Counted from the first letter of the stretch, positions 33,201-46,091 are shown. The stretch is DNA of 64,000 nt from Coprinellus micaceus (GCA_951394405.1 OX596335.1:4588001-4652000); one strand, 5' to 3'. Numbers and translations: made by a program. Notes: a model not told the origin generated them from the letters alone.

Positions 33201-34452
33201 AGCGATACCTCGGCGCAAAGCCGCCAATCTCAAGCTTCGAGCACCCTGGTCTCGAGGATCGATCCATCTCTGGTTAACGGGCTGTTCAGCCACGCTTTAG
33301 GCCTCTTCGAGTTTGCCAATCTCCGGTCTGTAAAGCTGTCTCGTCCGCCCCAACAGGACCTTCAGGAACAACACGTGGAGGAACACCAGCCTCATTCTAC
33401 ACCTCAATCTGTCGTTGCTGTGCCTCGAGCCGAATCTCCCAACAAGCAGACTATCCCTGTGGATATCATCGACGGCAACACTATATCTATCGGAGAACTG
33501 GATTCTCTGGCCTCCCCAGACTCGATTCACCGTTACCTTGCATCGCTCGACATTCTTCAGAAACGCGCTCTAGTCAAGGCCCTCAGTTCTCCTGACTGCT
33601 TTGTCGACCTCATCGAGCGCACCACGCTCGGCGGCGCGCACCTAATCCTCGACCCATTCACTGCTGTAATGTTCATCCCCCTGCTGACTCTCGGAGCACA
33701 CTGCGAGTCCTGGATCGAACAACTCGCCGCACAGTCTTGGAAATTCAATTGGATCTACGTCGTCTTCGAGGCTTACCCGGAGTCATGCGCTTTCAAATCT
33801 TACGAGAAGAGGTCCGAGTTGAACGCGTATACACCCCCGATCTTGAAGGCGGTCAAGAAGTTCAGGAGGGATATTGGGCTAGCTGAAGCTTTCAACACCA
33901 AGTCGACGGAATGTAGGATCAGGTTTGGGTTTGCTGATTGCGTGAACGATGCTGCGAGGATTGTAAGGTACGCTGGGGACACCGCGGAGGCGGGTGATCA
34001 GACGGGTGGTGAGATCTGGGGAGATAGAGAGTGGTTGGATGAGGATCACGAAGTGGGTGTGTTCCAGGCTCTTTTTTCCTCCGGTGTCTGACACAACTGC
34101 AACGGGTGTAGGATGAGCAAGATCTGGCCTCTGTCGCTGGAATGAACCATTTCTCATCTGCGTTGATTCTTTCGCAAATAGACTTGGAGGACTTCCTGAA
34201 GATGGAGCCTCAGGATCGCCTCAGCCAGTTCGGTGGTTTTGTTGGTGCTGACACTATCGTATGTCTATCTTGCAGGGCAATCTTGCTCACCTTCCCGAAC
34301 TGATCAAACCGTGACTCTTCCAGACGGCTCTTAACAACGATATCGCACAGAGATACGAGCGCTTGAGCAGTGTCGGGGACTCGGACCACTACCTCGACGC
34401 CGTTGACGACATCGCCCACCACGATGACACGATGACCGCTATGTACTACTAA
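30223..34452 (+). CDS. Candidate SHOC1/Zip2-like XPF-fold meiotic protein
   Basis: Eleven exons join in phase to 1,212 residues: 30223-30351, 30404-30608, 30695-30896, 30948-31285, 31344-31481, 31540-31618, 31669-31925, 31991-32159, 32207-34052, 34112-34258, 34324-34452. Introns are 51-86 bp with GT...AG. The N-terminal half is helical and acidic; residues about 560-930 are low-complexity with a basic 'KGKRKADYE' patch. Residues about 975-1060 ('LILDPFTAVMFIPL', 'WKFNWIYVVFEAYPES') resemble the core of an XPF-type nuclease domain in which the ERKxxxD catalytic motif is not seen. About 1125-1160 ('MNHFSSALILSQIDLEDFLK', then 'FVGADTI') look like a helix-hairpin-helix pair. An inactive XPF-like core plus HhH is the layout of SHOC1/Zip2, which promotes meiotic crossovers. 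The exon model is strong; the family assignment is tentative and another XPF/MUS81 relative is possible. Confidence 0.55.
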
Positions 34453-35022
34453 CGGAAAACCAAATACCGATGCAGTCAATTCCCACTCGTCATTGAATTC
34501 AATTCCGAATTCTCGAGAATTCTCACCATGCCCCGCAATCGTCAATGGTCCGAGCGGCGCTGACAACCCATCGGTCGCTTCGGTCCTCCTCGGGGTCGTC
34601 ATCCTGCCCATTGGGCATACACCTGCATAAACGTGGGACCGCATACCATAACACACGATGACAGAACCCGCCTTGCGCTTGTTGCGTCGGACCATGCCAC
34701 GGGGGCGAGGCCATCCCGACGAGCGATCTGGGCTCGGGACATGGAGATGACGTAATTCCAGAGGCAGTCCAGTCGCGGGAGGTAGGGTCAAGCCAAGGTC
34801 AGGGCCTCGTTGTTTGGTCGTTTGCGGTATTGCATTTCAATCGGTCGCTGCTTTGACCCGAATGCGTCCGGTCGCAACGGAGGCTTATTGACGTGCAGGA
34901 GCATATATAGACCACGAGGAATAAGGTGGGAGGTGTTCTGCTTTGAGTACCCCCCGGTATGTGAGTGCGGATGCTAATGACGGTCAATTAGCATGACGCG
35001 CTGACCGTTCCTGTAGCTTGAC
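34453..35022. other. Spacer and promoter of the CBM21 gene
   Basis: 570 bp. A minus-strand open frame (34210-34791) overlaps the end of the upstream gene and shows no family motif. TATATA at 34904-34909 is the likely core promoter of the next gene. Confidence 0.45.
34904..34909 (+). promoter_or_regulatory. TATA box of the 35023 CBM21 gene
   Basis: GCATATATAG, 114 bp before the ATG at 35023. Confidence 0.45.
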
Positions 35023-36503
35023 ATGCCTTATAACGCGCCTCAAGAATCACCTTCAAGCCCCAAGTTGAGTCCGGTAACTCATGGATCTAGGTGAGTGTTA
35101 TTCATGCGTTGCGGAGTGTATGCTCATGTCGTCGATTTAGCAATCCTGCACCCAAGGGGAAGTCTCGCAGCCCAGCTTCTGCACTGAAGCCAGCATTGAA
35201 GCTGAGTCGCTCTAACTCGGTGGAAGGGCCATTCCCGGACGCGCATCCCAATCGCGAACATCGGCCACGAAGCTATACCTCCCCAAACCTCCCCAAGCCA
35301 GAGTTCTCAGTACCTGGTCCATCCTCCCCTCCCCTGTCCACGCCCACAAAATCGGTGCGATTCCCTACTGATCAGGATGCCTTGGAAGGTGTGCGTACCT
35401 TCAAGAAACACGGGAAGCCCATACATATCTCGCACCCGGTTTCTGGTGATGAGACTGCCACTGAGACGGAGGGCGATACGAGCAGCGCATCGGGATTCCG
35501 GTATACCTCCGCGTCTACGCTAGGGGTTTTCTCCTCGCTCGCGGATAGGGCGAGGAAATACCCATCCACCCACTTCCCGAAGCCCTCCCTCCCCGCTATC
35601 CAAACGAGCTTCGCCAATGTGCGGGCTTTCATTCCTCGTATCTCAGTGACACCCGTCGCATCGGAGGTACTGGAACCGATGTACGAGGTTGACAGTGCAA
35701 TTTCGTCGCCTGTCCCCTCGCGCTCCTTCGACCCGTCTGCCAACGTGCATCTGGAGACCCTCCGGTGCTCGTCGACCACGTCGACGCAAATCTCGTTGAC
35801 AGGTACAGTCCTCGTCCGCAACCTTGCTTACTCAAAACACGTCGGCGTGCGATTTACCCTCGACGATTGGGTGACGGTGTCGAATGTATCGGCTCGGCAC
35901 GTCGCGACCCTCCCATCCTTTCCGCTGTCGTTCTTCTCAGCAAGGGGCAGTCCCATTACGCCTGGAGATGCCGCAGGTCTCCTCGGTCTGGTCAACCAAA
36001 ATGAAGGTTGGGATCGATTCGAGTTTACGATTAACGTGGACCATGCATCTTACTCGCTCACCGGTCGCACCCTGTGGTTGGCCGTGTGTTACTCGGTGGA
36101 AGAAAGAGAATGGTGGGATAACAACGCAGGGCAGAACTACAGGGTCGGGTTTCGATTATGTGGGGGGCTAGGTATAGTCGACGAGCCTGAGAATGCGACG
36201 ATAGAGGAGAGATCGTCGTCTGGTCGAGGTCCATCGAGGTTTGCCGACTTCGCATCCCAAGACCGTTCAGCCAAGATGCTTAGTCCTTCTTCTGCTGATA
36301 ACCTTGGACACCGGCATACCCGTTCCTATCCGCACACTTCCCATCCCCTCACTTCTTCGACACTCCGCCACCATTTCGCCCTCTCTCTCGCCACCTATTC
36401 TATACCCCAGACTCTCCCCACACGCCACCCCCGATGTAAAGGAGGCAAAATGAACGGCCACCCTCTCCGTCCCTCCCCATGGCCTATCGCGTGCAGTGTC
36501 TAA
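35023..36503 (+). CDS. CBM21 protein, probable PP1 glycogen-targeting subunit
   Basis: Two exons (35023-35090 and 35141-36503) with a 50 bp intron; 476 residues. A PP1-docking motif of the RVxF type ('TKSVRF') lies at about residues 91-96. A carbohydrate-binding module family 21 domain spans about 238-360: 'LTGTVLVRNLAYSKHVGVRF', then 'WDRFEFTINV', then the near-invariant 'WWDNNAGQNYRVGF'. RVxF plus CBM21 is the layout of yeast Gac1/Pig and animal PPP1R3 subunits, which bring protein phosphatase 1 to glycogen and activate glycogen synthase. The N-terminal 230 residues are Ser/Pro-rich and the C-terminal 100 are Ser/His-rich and probably disordered. A second, larger CBM21 gene faces it across a 3.2 kb spacer. 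Family assignment is firm; the glycogen role is by family. Confidence 0.85.
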
Positions 36504-39500
36504 AGTGTATTTCTCCACGTCTTCCATCCCGAGCTTCTGTTGCATGATTACTATCTTCTCCAATGTGGTTGTAGAACCCCCATGTAGCTATACCAATACA
36601 TATGTAGCCGTCGTTTCTGATTGGGAAGGAGGTCCAGGTTCTTCGCCGTGGTTGGAGGCAGCTTGGCTGCAGTCCAAATCAAGGGAGCCTTCCCAAAGAG
36701 ACCTTGGGCCTGCCTCGTGTGTAGCCTTGTAAGGAACATTTCGTACAAATTGTGAGTCGCAACATGTCGTAACAAATTCGTTGAATTGTACGGCCGCATC
36801 GAACCGAAGCCATGAACGGTGGGCTATCAAGCAGCGGAGTACGATGAAGTCATACATGCGCTCATTGGGCATCGCGCCTTTCCAGGCTTCCAATCATTTT
36901 AACACTCGTTATCTGTTGACTCCGAGTTAATTCCTATCGTACGAGCAGGCAGGTGTCCGGTACTCAGGCTATGAGTCCCTGCCCGTTCATCGAGGTTAGA
37001 CAACCTGCCTTGAGCGCTGTGTGCTGGTCATTTTGATGTTAACTTTGAAATTGGGAAGTCGTCACCCCTCGGAAATGACGCGTTCATGTCGTATGCATGT
37101 AGCTTCTCTGTAAAGGCCTGTCAGACAACGGACATCTGCCTTCAAATGAATTAGCCGACGCCGTGTTACCTCCCCACTCGGCCTTCTGACCTGGCTACAG
37201 TCGATGATCCCAATGGCCAGGGGCGGTAAGCTATTTTCCCTTTTACATTGACCATCCCGTGAGTTCAGCAGCTGAACCCCAGATTTAAGAACAGAATGCC
37301 TACTTACTTACAGTATGTAAGTACGATGACGCGGAGGAAGTAAAGCGCGCGCCAATTGGTGGCACAGGGTCTCCGCAGTACCTCCGTTCGGATGGAGCGC
37401 CAACTTATCGGGTCGAATAGATCTTAGAGGGGCGGAGGTCGTACACTTTGGACACTGTAGTCTATCTCTGGGGTATATTAGTACTTCATGGCCTCAGGCC
37501 TGGCCCAACGCCTCTAACTGCATGACTAAGGTCCAAGTCCTAGCATATCCCAAGATGCGATGGGAAAACACATTAAAATCTTTGCAGCTCAAAGGCCACC
37601 ATGCGTGTCACTCGTTACCAGCTAGGTTGAACTGTTTGAAGATACCACTCATGCCTGCTGTTGATCGGAGTCTTAATTTAGGCGCCCAGTGCATCAGTAG
37701 CGTCCATGCTCAACAGCATCCAGCTATGCGGCGCTGGCTAAGCTTGCGCACGGAGGATTCCCTTTAGTCCACTGAGCTCCTTCCTTGGCCTTCCCCTGTC
37801 CATCTGTCAGAACCAAGTACATCGCAACTTCCCACTCCACGGTGTATTGAACGAGGCGCGTCTCGATCCGAGCGCAATCTATTGCCCTGCTATCGACCCG
37901 CGCTTTAGTCCACTTTCCTGATCGAATATGTGTCACAACTGTCTCAATGCGTCTCCTGTGCACATCCCCTTATACTCGTCCCCTCGCGGCATATGGTATA
38001 ACCTGCCCAGCACATTGCATACGATGAGGCAATTTTTTCACTGGCATCGCTGTGACATCCATCGGAATTCGGGAAGTCCCAGCACTGTAGAGGTCTAGTC
38101 TCATCGTGATCTAAAGCTATTCTAAAATGACAAGTTGATAACAAGCGTCGTATGGATGTTCGCCCCTCTTTCGTAACAACGCGTTCTATCAGCACCCCCA
38201 AATCAGGGTATGCACCAAGAGTCCTCCACAATGCATATCGCATTAGGGGAACAAAGACATAGAGCTCAGGAAGTAACTATAGCAGCGCGCGCATGTACCG
38301 CAAAAATACGTACAGAACAACGAGCTTCGATTTCTTATCCACAGTGATCCAACGAGCTGCGAGAGAGGGAACCAAGAGCGACTGTATTGAACAAGTTATA
38401 GCCTACGTGCTCCCTGAATACTCGAGCCCATAAAAAGCAAGGGTTACCGCGTTCTCGTACCGAAGCCGCCCGTTGAACTTCCAAAGAAGCTTTCCCTGAG
38501 AAGATCCTCAACGCTCTTTCCTCCCGCACAGGTACCGAGGGCGAAGATAAGGGGTACGATCGAGTGGTACCCCATTGTGTCTCCCCTACCCGGGTTCTCA
38601 GGACCATCTGGATTGAATACGCTTCAACACCGCGGGTTCCCAGACGGACGCCGCAATGCCATCTGAGTCCGTGTGGGCGAAGGAGGACAGAGTGGAACAG
38701 CACAGATGCGAAAGACAAAAGAGATATATTGCAAAGATTCAGAGAATATTGCGATGAGATACTAGAGATGAATGCAAGAGCAAGGGAAAGAGATACGGTA
38801 TGGTATGAGGAAGAAAGACGAGTCAAATTGATGGAGAACAACAGCCAGAGATGTGGATGGAATTGAGGAGGGGCATACACCCAGTGAGAGAAACAGAGGA
38901 ACGAAAATCAGAAGTTCTAGTGATATGATAGCGATAAGAATCAAGACGAGGGGTACGAGCAAGGAACACGTCGAGCGGCTAGGTCGTCGACTTTTGGGTG
39001 GATGGGAGCGGGGGAAAGGGGTAGATATAAGCTGAAAATTGTCCATATGTAAGCAGTCATAAGTGAGCATGTTGTCACCCAAGGAGGCGCGATGGGTAGA
39101 CGTGTTCGTTGCATCGAAGTCGTACTGAAGTCGAGAGAGCTGATGGAGTTGAATCTAGGTATAGTGGGTTGTTGTCTTGTAGTTGTGAGATGTGCATGAG
39201 TTGCCGACGACGGATGGGTGATGTGGAAGGGTGATAATGGTGATTGGCGATCCGCCGTCGGCGCAGAGGTATGGATGTTGAGATCGGGAAGAGGCGTGCC
39301 GATGCTGGAGTGTCGACAGGAGGGAGGGGAAAGAATAATGATAAGTCTCTGGGGGAGGATAGATAGCAGATAGATGGTTTGAGATTCGAGATGGGGTGTT
39401 CTCGTCGAGCCTGTTGCTGACAAGGCATTGCAGCCCGTACCACCCCGCTGCGCCGCACACCGACACCGCACGGCAAACTTTAGGAGGGGGAAAACACAGG

Positions 39501-39722
39501 GCCGGGGGAGGGGGGGAGAATGTGAGGCGCGAACTGGCAGGGTGAAGAGAGCCAAAAGTTAAGGTCGAAGCGGAAATAGGAAGGGGAACATAGAAAGAGG
39601 AGGGGAGAAGGAGCAAGGCATAGCGTCTAATGTTACAAAAAGATGAAAAAACCGCGAAAAAGTCGAAGTCGAAGGAGGTATCCAAAAAGTCCAGAAAAGA
39701 AAACAACAAACGCGCCTCACTC
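36504..39722. other. Spacer between convergent CBM21 genes
   Basis: 3.2 kb containing the two 3' flanks. No open frame on either strand has recognisable motifs or a convincing splice pattern; the longest (39155-39751 minus) is compositionally biased and lies behind the stop of the right-hand gene. Parts are AT-richer than the genes around it. Confidence 0.45.
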
Positions 39723-42700
39723 TCAAAGGCCCTTCTTGTCCCCGGTCCCATTCATCGTTCCGAACCCCGCTGCTTGTGGAGGGGCGGGTCCACTAGCAAA
39801 GCACCACTGCTTCACAAACGCCTGATAGATCGAGTCGGGATCCCTAATCTCGTCCAACGAGTTACGCCCGGCGACTGAGGTAGGGCCACTAGGCGACATT
39901 GGGGAGGTAACGGGGGCGGGAGGAATAGCGGCCAGACCACCCAAATGAGAGAGCGGGCCAGGAGGCGACGAGCGCTTCGGTGGAGCGAAAGGAGATGAGA
40001 AGGTCGATATCGAAGGGGATGCAGCAGGGGAGGTGGGCGACCTGAACGTCAAACCCAACCCGTGCGAGTCGTGGCGATGATGATGGGACCTCTTGTGGCC
40101 ACTCCCAGTCGATCCTGATCCTCCAGACTCCGAGGCGGTACGAGCAGTTGCACTGGATCCAGAGTCGCTGCCGCTGCTAGCCTTTCCTTGGGTGGGAGTC
40201 GGGGCGGATACAGACCTGGCCTTGTCCGCGGGAGGCGATGGTGAGCGCACAGGACTAGACTGTCCACTCCCTCTAGGACTCCCGGGCCTCCTCCCGCTCG
40301 TACTCTTCTCCCTGATATTGTCCAACAACTTCGAAGGCAACGGGCCGGAAGTCACCACAGGCATGGGCGTCGCATCTCCGTCCACCTTCCTCTCCTCCTG
40401 CTTCTTCTCCTCACCCTTCTCCTGCGCAGCCAGCTTCTGTGCCCACCCAAACCCACTTTGGGAAGTGAGGAGGCTCGAAAATGGCGGGCTAGAACCCATC
40501 ATCGCAGCGCTCATGCCCGAGTCGCCACCTGCGACCTCTCCGGTGAACGCGCCGTTCGGTCCGTTCATGAAGTTCCCGAACATCGGGATAGGACTGGTCA
40601 TCGCCCTCAGCGCAGTCTCAGGGCTCGAGCTGGCATTTGGGGAACCTGGACCCTCGTGTCCAGGGAGCGGGGAGATGGGGAGAGGGCTGAGGAGAGCGTT
40701 GGGGTTCGAGGGGTTCACAGATGGAGGAGGAATGGTGATTGCAGTAGGGCGAGGGGTAACACGGCCAACAGGCTCGACGTCGTCCAACACATCCTCCTTC
40801 TCCTCGACGGCGACCTTCGACTTCTCGTCGGAAGCACCGCCAGTTCCATCATGCAACCACGCCATCTCGTCGAGGATCCCTCCAATGGTAGGTGTGACCA
40901 AGGGACTGGTCATCGGAGTAACCTCGCTTCCACTCGAGCTCGAATTCGAGCTTGTCCAACTAGACGTCGAGCCCGTACTGCTCGTCCTGCTCGGGGGCCC
41001 GTCAGCCTTGGCGTCGCCGTTGGGCACAGACAAGGAGTTGCCGTTCGCTGCAGGCTTGGGTTGGGGTATGGGGACGATGAGGGGAGCGGGCCGCGCAGGG
41101 ACGTTGGGGGCGGCGTAGTTCCTCAGGTTCAGCCGCTTAAGCCTCTCGAGAGTCGTCTCCGCCAACGCCTTATTGGCAGCGGGGGTCCTAGTCGGCCAGG
41201 GGTTGGGAGTACCATTGTTCGTCGTGGGACCACCTCCGTAGGGTGTAGAGGGGGCACTGGTGCTGTTGATTCCGGGTATCGTGCCGTTCGGGAGGACGGC
41301 GGGGGGTGTAGGGTTTGACGACGAATCAAGAGATGTCGAGACGGAGATTTGGGGAGGAGACAAGGCCGAGTGAGAGAGGGAAGTGCCGAGAATGGACATT
41401 GGAGGTGGCGGGGTGGAGCCATATAGAGCTGCGATAAGGCTTATCAGCCTCACTTCAGTTAAATGAAGTGCAGGGACTCACGAGGACAGCTGACGACATT
41501 CGCCCTCTTCCTACCATGAACGCTCTTCTCATCCTCGCCCTCCTTCTGCTCCGTCACCTCAGCAGCAGGCGCAGGCTCAAAGCCACCGACGATTTCCTCA
41601 TTCTCCGTGAACCCAACCCTAAAGTTTCCACCAGAATTGTTATCCCACCACTCACTGCCCACACCTACACCAACGCAGACACTCCTCTTCCTCAGAAGCT
41701 CCTCCACGGTCTCCCGGCCCTTCATGTACTTCGCCTGCGCAGTGGTGCTGTGATGAGGTGCACCAGCAATACCTGAGATGATCGTACTGAGCATGTTTCC
41801 GTCGGATGGACCAAGGACGTCCGCCTGAGGGAGGTGAGATCCAGGCTTGCTACTTGACGTGGACGTCGACGAGGCATTGAAGGCAGAGCTGCGCAGAGGG
41901 ACAGCGATAGGCACACGCACGACCCCTGGCACAGCGAACCTCAGGACCATCCACATCGTGCGGTTGGTGAGGGAACGGCTACGCGCATAGTCGCTGAGGT
42001 CGATGGTAAAGGTGAATCGGTCCCATTGGGGGTTGATTGCAGGCTTGCTCGAGGGGGCGAGGGTTTGAGGACGAGTCGTATCGTCAGCGAGAGAAGGGTC
42101 TATAAAAGGGAGACAGGGGTAATGATCAGTATCACGGCGATTCATTTTAGCGGTAGGTTAGAATAGCAAGTGAACGAACGAAATGAATGGGGACGTTAGA
42201 TCGAAAGCGAGAAGGCTACATATGGGTCGACAGGCGATATGGAGAGCCGTTCGAAGCTACCATAAAGCATTCGACGAACAGATGAGTGGAAGGAACGATG
42301 ACTCACCTCCCCGCATTACGCTAACCCATCGCTCAGGCAGCCTCTCGATACTCTCCTTGTAGCTCGCCTTCACCTCACTCGTCGTATGCCACTCGTCGAG
42401 GGTAAACCGAACGCTGACCTGCTTCTCGTACGCCAGATTCCTCACAACGAGGCTTCCAGTGAGCGTCACCTGCGTCTTCTTCTCCTCGCTCTCGGTAGAC
42501 GACGACGAGGAATCAACGACAGGCGAGGCCGACGAGAGCTCTACACCCTCCAAGAACACATTCTCGAACAACCCCAACTCCCTCTTGGGCATCACACTCG
42601 TCTTCTCCTGATCCAAGCCATACACCCTCTTCTTCTGCACGTTCATGTCCTTCTTCGCACCCTGCACGGTCCCAGGTACCTTACCCGGCGTCGCACGGGT

Positions 42701-44224
42701 GGGAGGGGCGATCCTCGGGAAAGGATAACCCCCAGGACCCTGCTGCCTCGCACTCCCGGCCGCGGTGTACCGATCCCAGGGATTCACATACCCTCCCCAT
42801 CCCCAGCTCGTGTTCGCGTTGTACCCCTTATACGTCCCACTATTGTTGCTGGTGTTTCCACTCCCCCAGCCGCCCGTGCCGGTGGAGCTGCCGTAGCCTT
42901 CGCCATCAGTCTCGGTCTCCGTACCCTCATCTCCACTCGCACCAGGAAGCGAGACGCTCGCAGGTCGTGCTGAGCGACGGAAGAACTTGATAGTGGCCAC
43001 ATCGTCGGATTCAGGGAAGTGGACGGCTTTGGGCGCGGAGGGCGTTTGGGGCATGCTGTCGAGCGGGCTGCCTGGAGGGGAGTCGCCGTTGTTGAGTAGT
43101 GAGGGGAGAGCTGGGGCAGAGGCGGCGCGAGCGTGGCGATTTGAGAGGGGGACATCGGGGTAGCCGATGAAGCGCAGGTCACTGTCTTGGGTCTCCTGCG
43201 TCGGGGTACCTGCGCGAGCCTGCTCCGCGCGCTCTCTAGCCTGGGCCGCGGCGATCTCAGCGTAGATGCGCGATGGCACCAGACTTTGAGATGGGAATGG
43301 GATGTTGGGGCTCGACGATGACGACTTCAGGGACGACTTGAGCGGTCTACCGTTGGAGAGGATGATAAGACCGTCGTTCGTGGATGTGATCGAAGAGTTG
43401 GACACAGTACGCTGCATTCCAGGCGATCCGACGAACGAAGGGGTGCTCGCGGTCCTGGGGAATTGAGGGCGGGGAGACTCGGAGCGAGTGGGGGTAATAA
43501 CGCCGCTTCCAGAGCTGGGGAACGTCACGGATGTAGGGGGCGCAGAGAGGGGTGAGGGCGCCTTAATTTGAACGCTGGGGGTACCCAGTGAAGCGAGGTT
43601 CTCCAGGGATCCCGACCTACTGCGAGGCGGGCTGGGGGAGCTGGCTTTGGGGAAGGGTACGTTGGGGAGAGCGGACGGCCCAGATCTCGTGGGGCTTCCA
43701 GCGAATGGTAGGTTCAGGCTCCCGTTCGAGGGTATCTTGAGCTTCAGTGGGGGCAGCCCAGGCCTGGAGAACTCGTCGTCATCGTCGTCACGTAGTTGTG
43801 GCGTCGACGGCCTTCCCGGTTGTGTGGGGCGCACCGCACTGAGAGTGAGGGTGGCCGAGGAGCTGCTGGGGCTAACACGTCTGTGGTGTGGTGTGGGAGG
43901 AGGGAGCCTCACCGCCGGTGCCGATGCTGATGCGGTATTGGTGGTGATCCCGCCGTTGGTCCCTTCCTCGTCCTCAGGACTCGAATCATCGTCATCGTCC
44001 GCTGCAAGATGAAAGCTCGGCGTCTTGCGCCGCGCGGGGAGGCGAAGCGGCTCGAACGCCCCCGAACTGGACTCCCTGCGCATCGGCGGCGCTACTGGCG
44101 TTGAGCTCATCGCACCGCTGAACCCGTTGTAGGCCATCTCAGAGAAGGAGCGGCGGTGCCCGGGGCGGCCCTGGGAGTGGATAGGAAGGGGCGCGGGCAT
44201 CGGGGCCGGTATCGAGTAGGGCAT
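39723..44224 (-). CDS. Large CBM21 protein, probable PP1 glycogen-targeting subunit
   Basis: Three exons: 42307-44224, 41482-42099 and 39723-41428, with introns of 207 and 53 bp, both phase 1; 1,413 residues. An RVxF-type PP1 docking motif ('KAVHF') lies near residue 400. The CBM21 domain (about 584-803) is split by the first intron: 'LTGSLVVRNLAYEKQVSVRF', then 'WDRFTFTIDLSDYARS', then 'WWDNNSGGNFRVGF'. Between the last two, where the 35023 paralogue has a few residues, there is an insert of roughly 90 Ser/Thr-rich residues. The rest is long, Ser/Pro-rich and probably disordered, with an acidic 'DDDDDSSPEDEEG' patch near residue 75. It should recruit PP1 to glycogen like Gac1/PPP1R3 proteins. 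The 207 bp first intron is long for this genome and may hide a small exon. Confidence 0.82.
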
Positions 44225-45615
44225 CGTTGTCCCTGGGAGCCTCTGGTTTGCGTGACGTCAAGTCTGACACGCACAATGGCGTCGAAAATTTGAGGGCTGG
44301 GCAACGCGGACGACGACGGCGAGCTCACCAGACGTGTGTACGTATCAGAACGTCGGTATCCAAGAAGAGGAGCCTCGCTGAGCTCGTTTTGAGGTGGGGA
44401 TCGCAGCGGCCGTCAGGGCCTGGGTCGTGTACGGCTAGCAGATGGGTGAGCTCGACGTCGGTGACAGCGAGCAGCGCGTCGGGGAGACTGCGACGCGGGA
44501 AGGAGGAGGCGAGGGAGGAGGAATCGTAACGGGTCGTGAATTGAGGGAGGAGGGTATTATGAAAGAAGAAGGAAAGAGTAAAGAGGGGTTGAAATGAAAT
44601 GGATTGGGTTATGTTTTGCCAGGGCCCTCTTCCACGCACCGAGGGAGCAATTGTTGCGTGATCCACGAATATCCTCCCCATACATTTCAATACAAATTTT
44701 GTAGTCATTTCTCTGCTCCAATACAATTCTTATCTAGCCCTGCTCGGACCAGTGCAATTGTTTGGGCGTCCTCTCCCTCCCTCTCCCCCAACGGCAACCC
44801 CAAAACTCCTCCCAACCTGTGTTCAATTCCACCCATCATACTTCATCTATCGCCCGATTCCATCTCCAACTCCATCCAGGGTCCCTATCTCGCCAAGTCA
44901 TCTCATCAAAAGGCCTCCTCCCATACGGAGCTACTAGGCTTTCGGGAAGACTCGAAGCGTCCAGTAGATTGCCGAACCAGGGTCCCAGGTCCCAGGTCCC
45001 TCGCGGACGAATTCGAAGGGGTTTTGGGAGGGGTTCTAACCTGAATGAGGTTTTGGGAAGGAAGGATGAGGAGGATGAGCAAGAGCATGATGACGAGGAG
45101 AGCTTGAGGTTTGTAAGCGCCTAGCCGTGACAAGCGCCCCTCGGCGCTATCATTTCGGGCCCCAACGCCCCTCTCACGGGTGTCGCGCGCACGATAGCGC
45201 CGTTCAGTTCAAATTTAACGACATTTCTCTCCCAACCTCGTCTCCAACGATCTCGACGACCGAGGATGCTAGCTCCCCCTCGCATTCCCCCGTGCACATG
45301 CTGGATGGCACAACCAAGACCCCCAAGCCAAACACAAGCCATTCGCAAATTCTAGACAAGGCCTGGGCTATTCAGTTCGCATGTGTGTAATAACATCCAT
45401 CGGGCTCGGAGGTGCGGTGCGACTCACTCGATATGACTGAGGAGATAGCAATTTAAAAATTTAGAGTGTCCAGGTTCGAAAAGAACAACGAAGCGCCCAC
45501 GGAAAATCGCAGCGCATCTGCGAGAAGGTGCGAGAAGGCAGCCAGGGCCGCAGTCGTTTCCATGGGCCCCATGGAATGTAGAGTAGGAACGTACGCTCCG
45601 ATTTAATCCAAATAT
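44225..45615. other. Upstream region of the large CBM21 gene
   Basis: 1.4 kb. Short open frames on both strands without family motifs or matching splice sites; no gene is called. Confidence 0.45.
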
Positions 45616-46091
45616 TCAAATCGTATCGTAGAAGGACGGGATAGAAGCTCCAAAGTGCGTTTCGCAAGCCGCCCCCGCGTCGGTGGGCGGGATAGGTCCA
45701 TGTGGATCCACCTGCGACAAGACATATTGTGGAGTCTGCCAATCCGTGCCACCATCGCGAACAACGGCCCGTACATGAATGCTGGTATCCTGGATCGTAG
45801 TACTGAATGATAAGATAACGAGCATTCCATTCTGTGGGGGAGAGGTAAGGAAAACGAAGGAAGGTTCTGTGGAGAACCACTCGACGACGTCGCTTAGCGG
45901 TACCCGACTCCACATAGGGGGGGAACTCTCTCGAGGAGCAGGGAGAGTGGAATACCCGTAGAGCCTTCCCCGTAGTCGCTTTCTCCACCATGGCGAAGAA
46001 CGACGGCCCAAAACGCTCCAAAAGGCGGGGCGATGCGGGTCCAGTCTCCAAAGTCAGGTCCAAGCGGCGGGGTGCCATGGTCATACGACAT
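45616..46091 (-). pseudogene. Unrecognised protein, frame broken at a G7 run
   Basis: From the ATG at 46091 one frame reads 'MSYDHGTPPLGPDFGDWTRI' and continues as plausible protein to a run of seven G on the plus strand (45917-45923). Immediately past it the neighbouring frame continues as equally plausible protein ('LSDVVEWFSTEPSFVFLTS', then 'QDTSIHVRAVVRDGG') to a stop at 45616. Joined through the run this would be about 158 residues rich in beta-type sequence. The change of frame exactly at a homopolymer suggests an indel there, either real or from sequencing. No family is recognised. Confidence 0.35.

Noticed and set aside
34210..34791. 193-codon minus-strand frame
   Set aside because: Overlaps the last exons of the SHOC1/Zip2-like gene and shows no motif or splice support.
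40093..41318. Long plus-strand open frames of 341 and 286 codons
   Set aside because: They lie opposite exon 3 of the large CBM21 gene, whose Ser/Pro-rich codons make the complementary strand open; no independent motif or start context.
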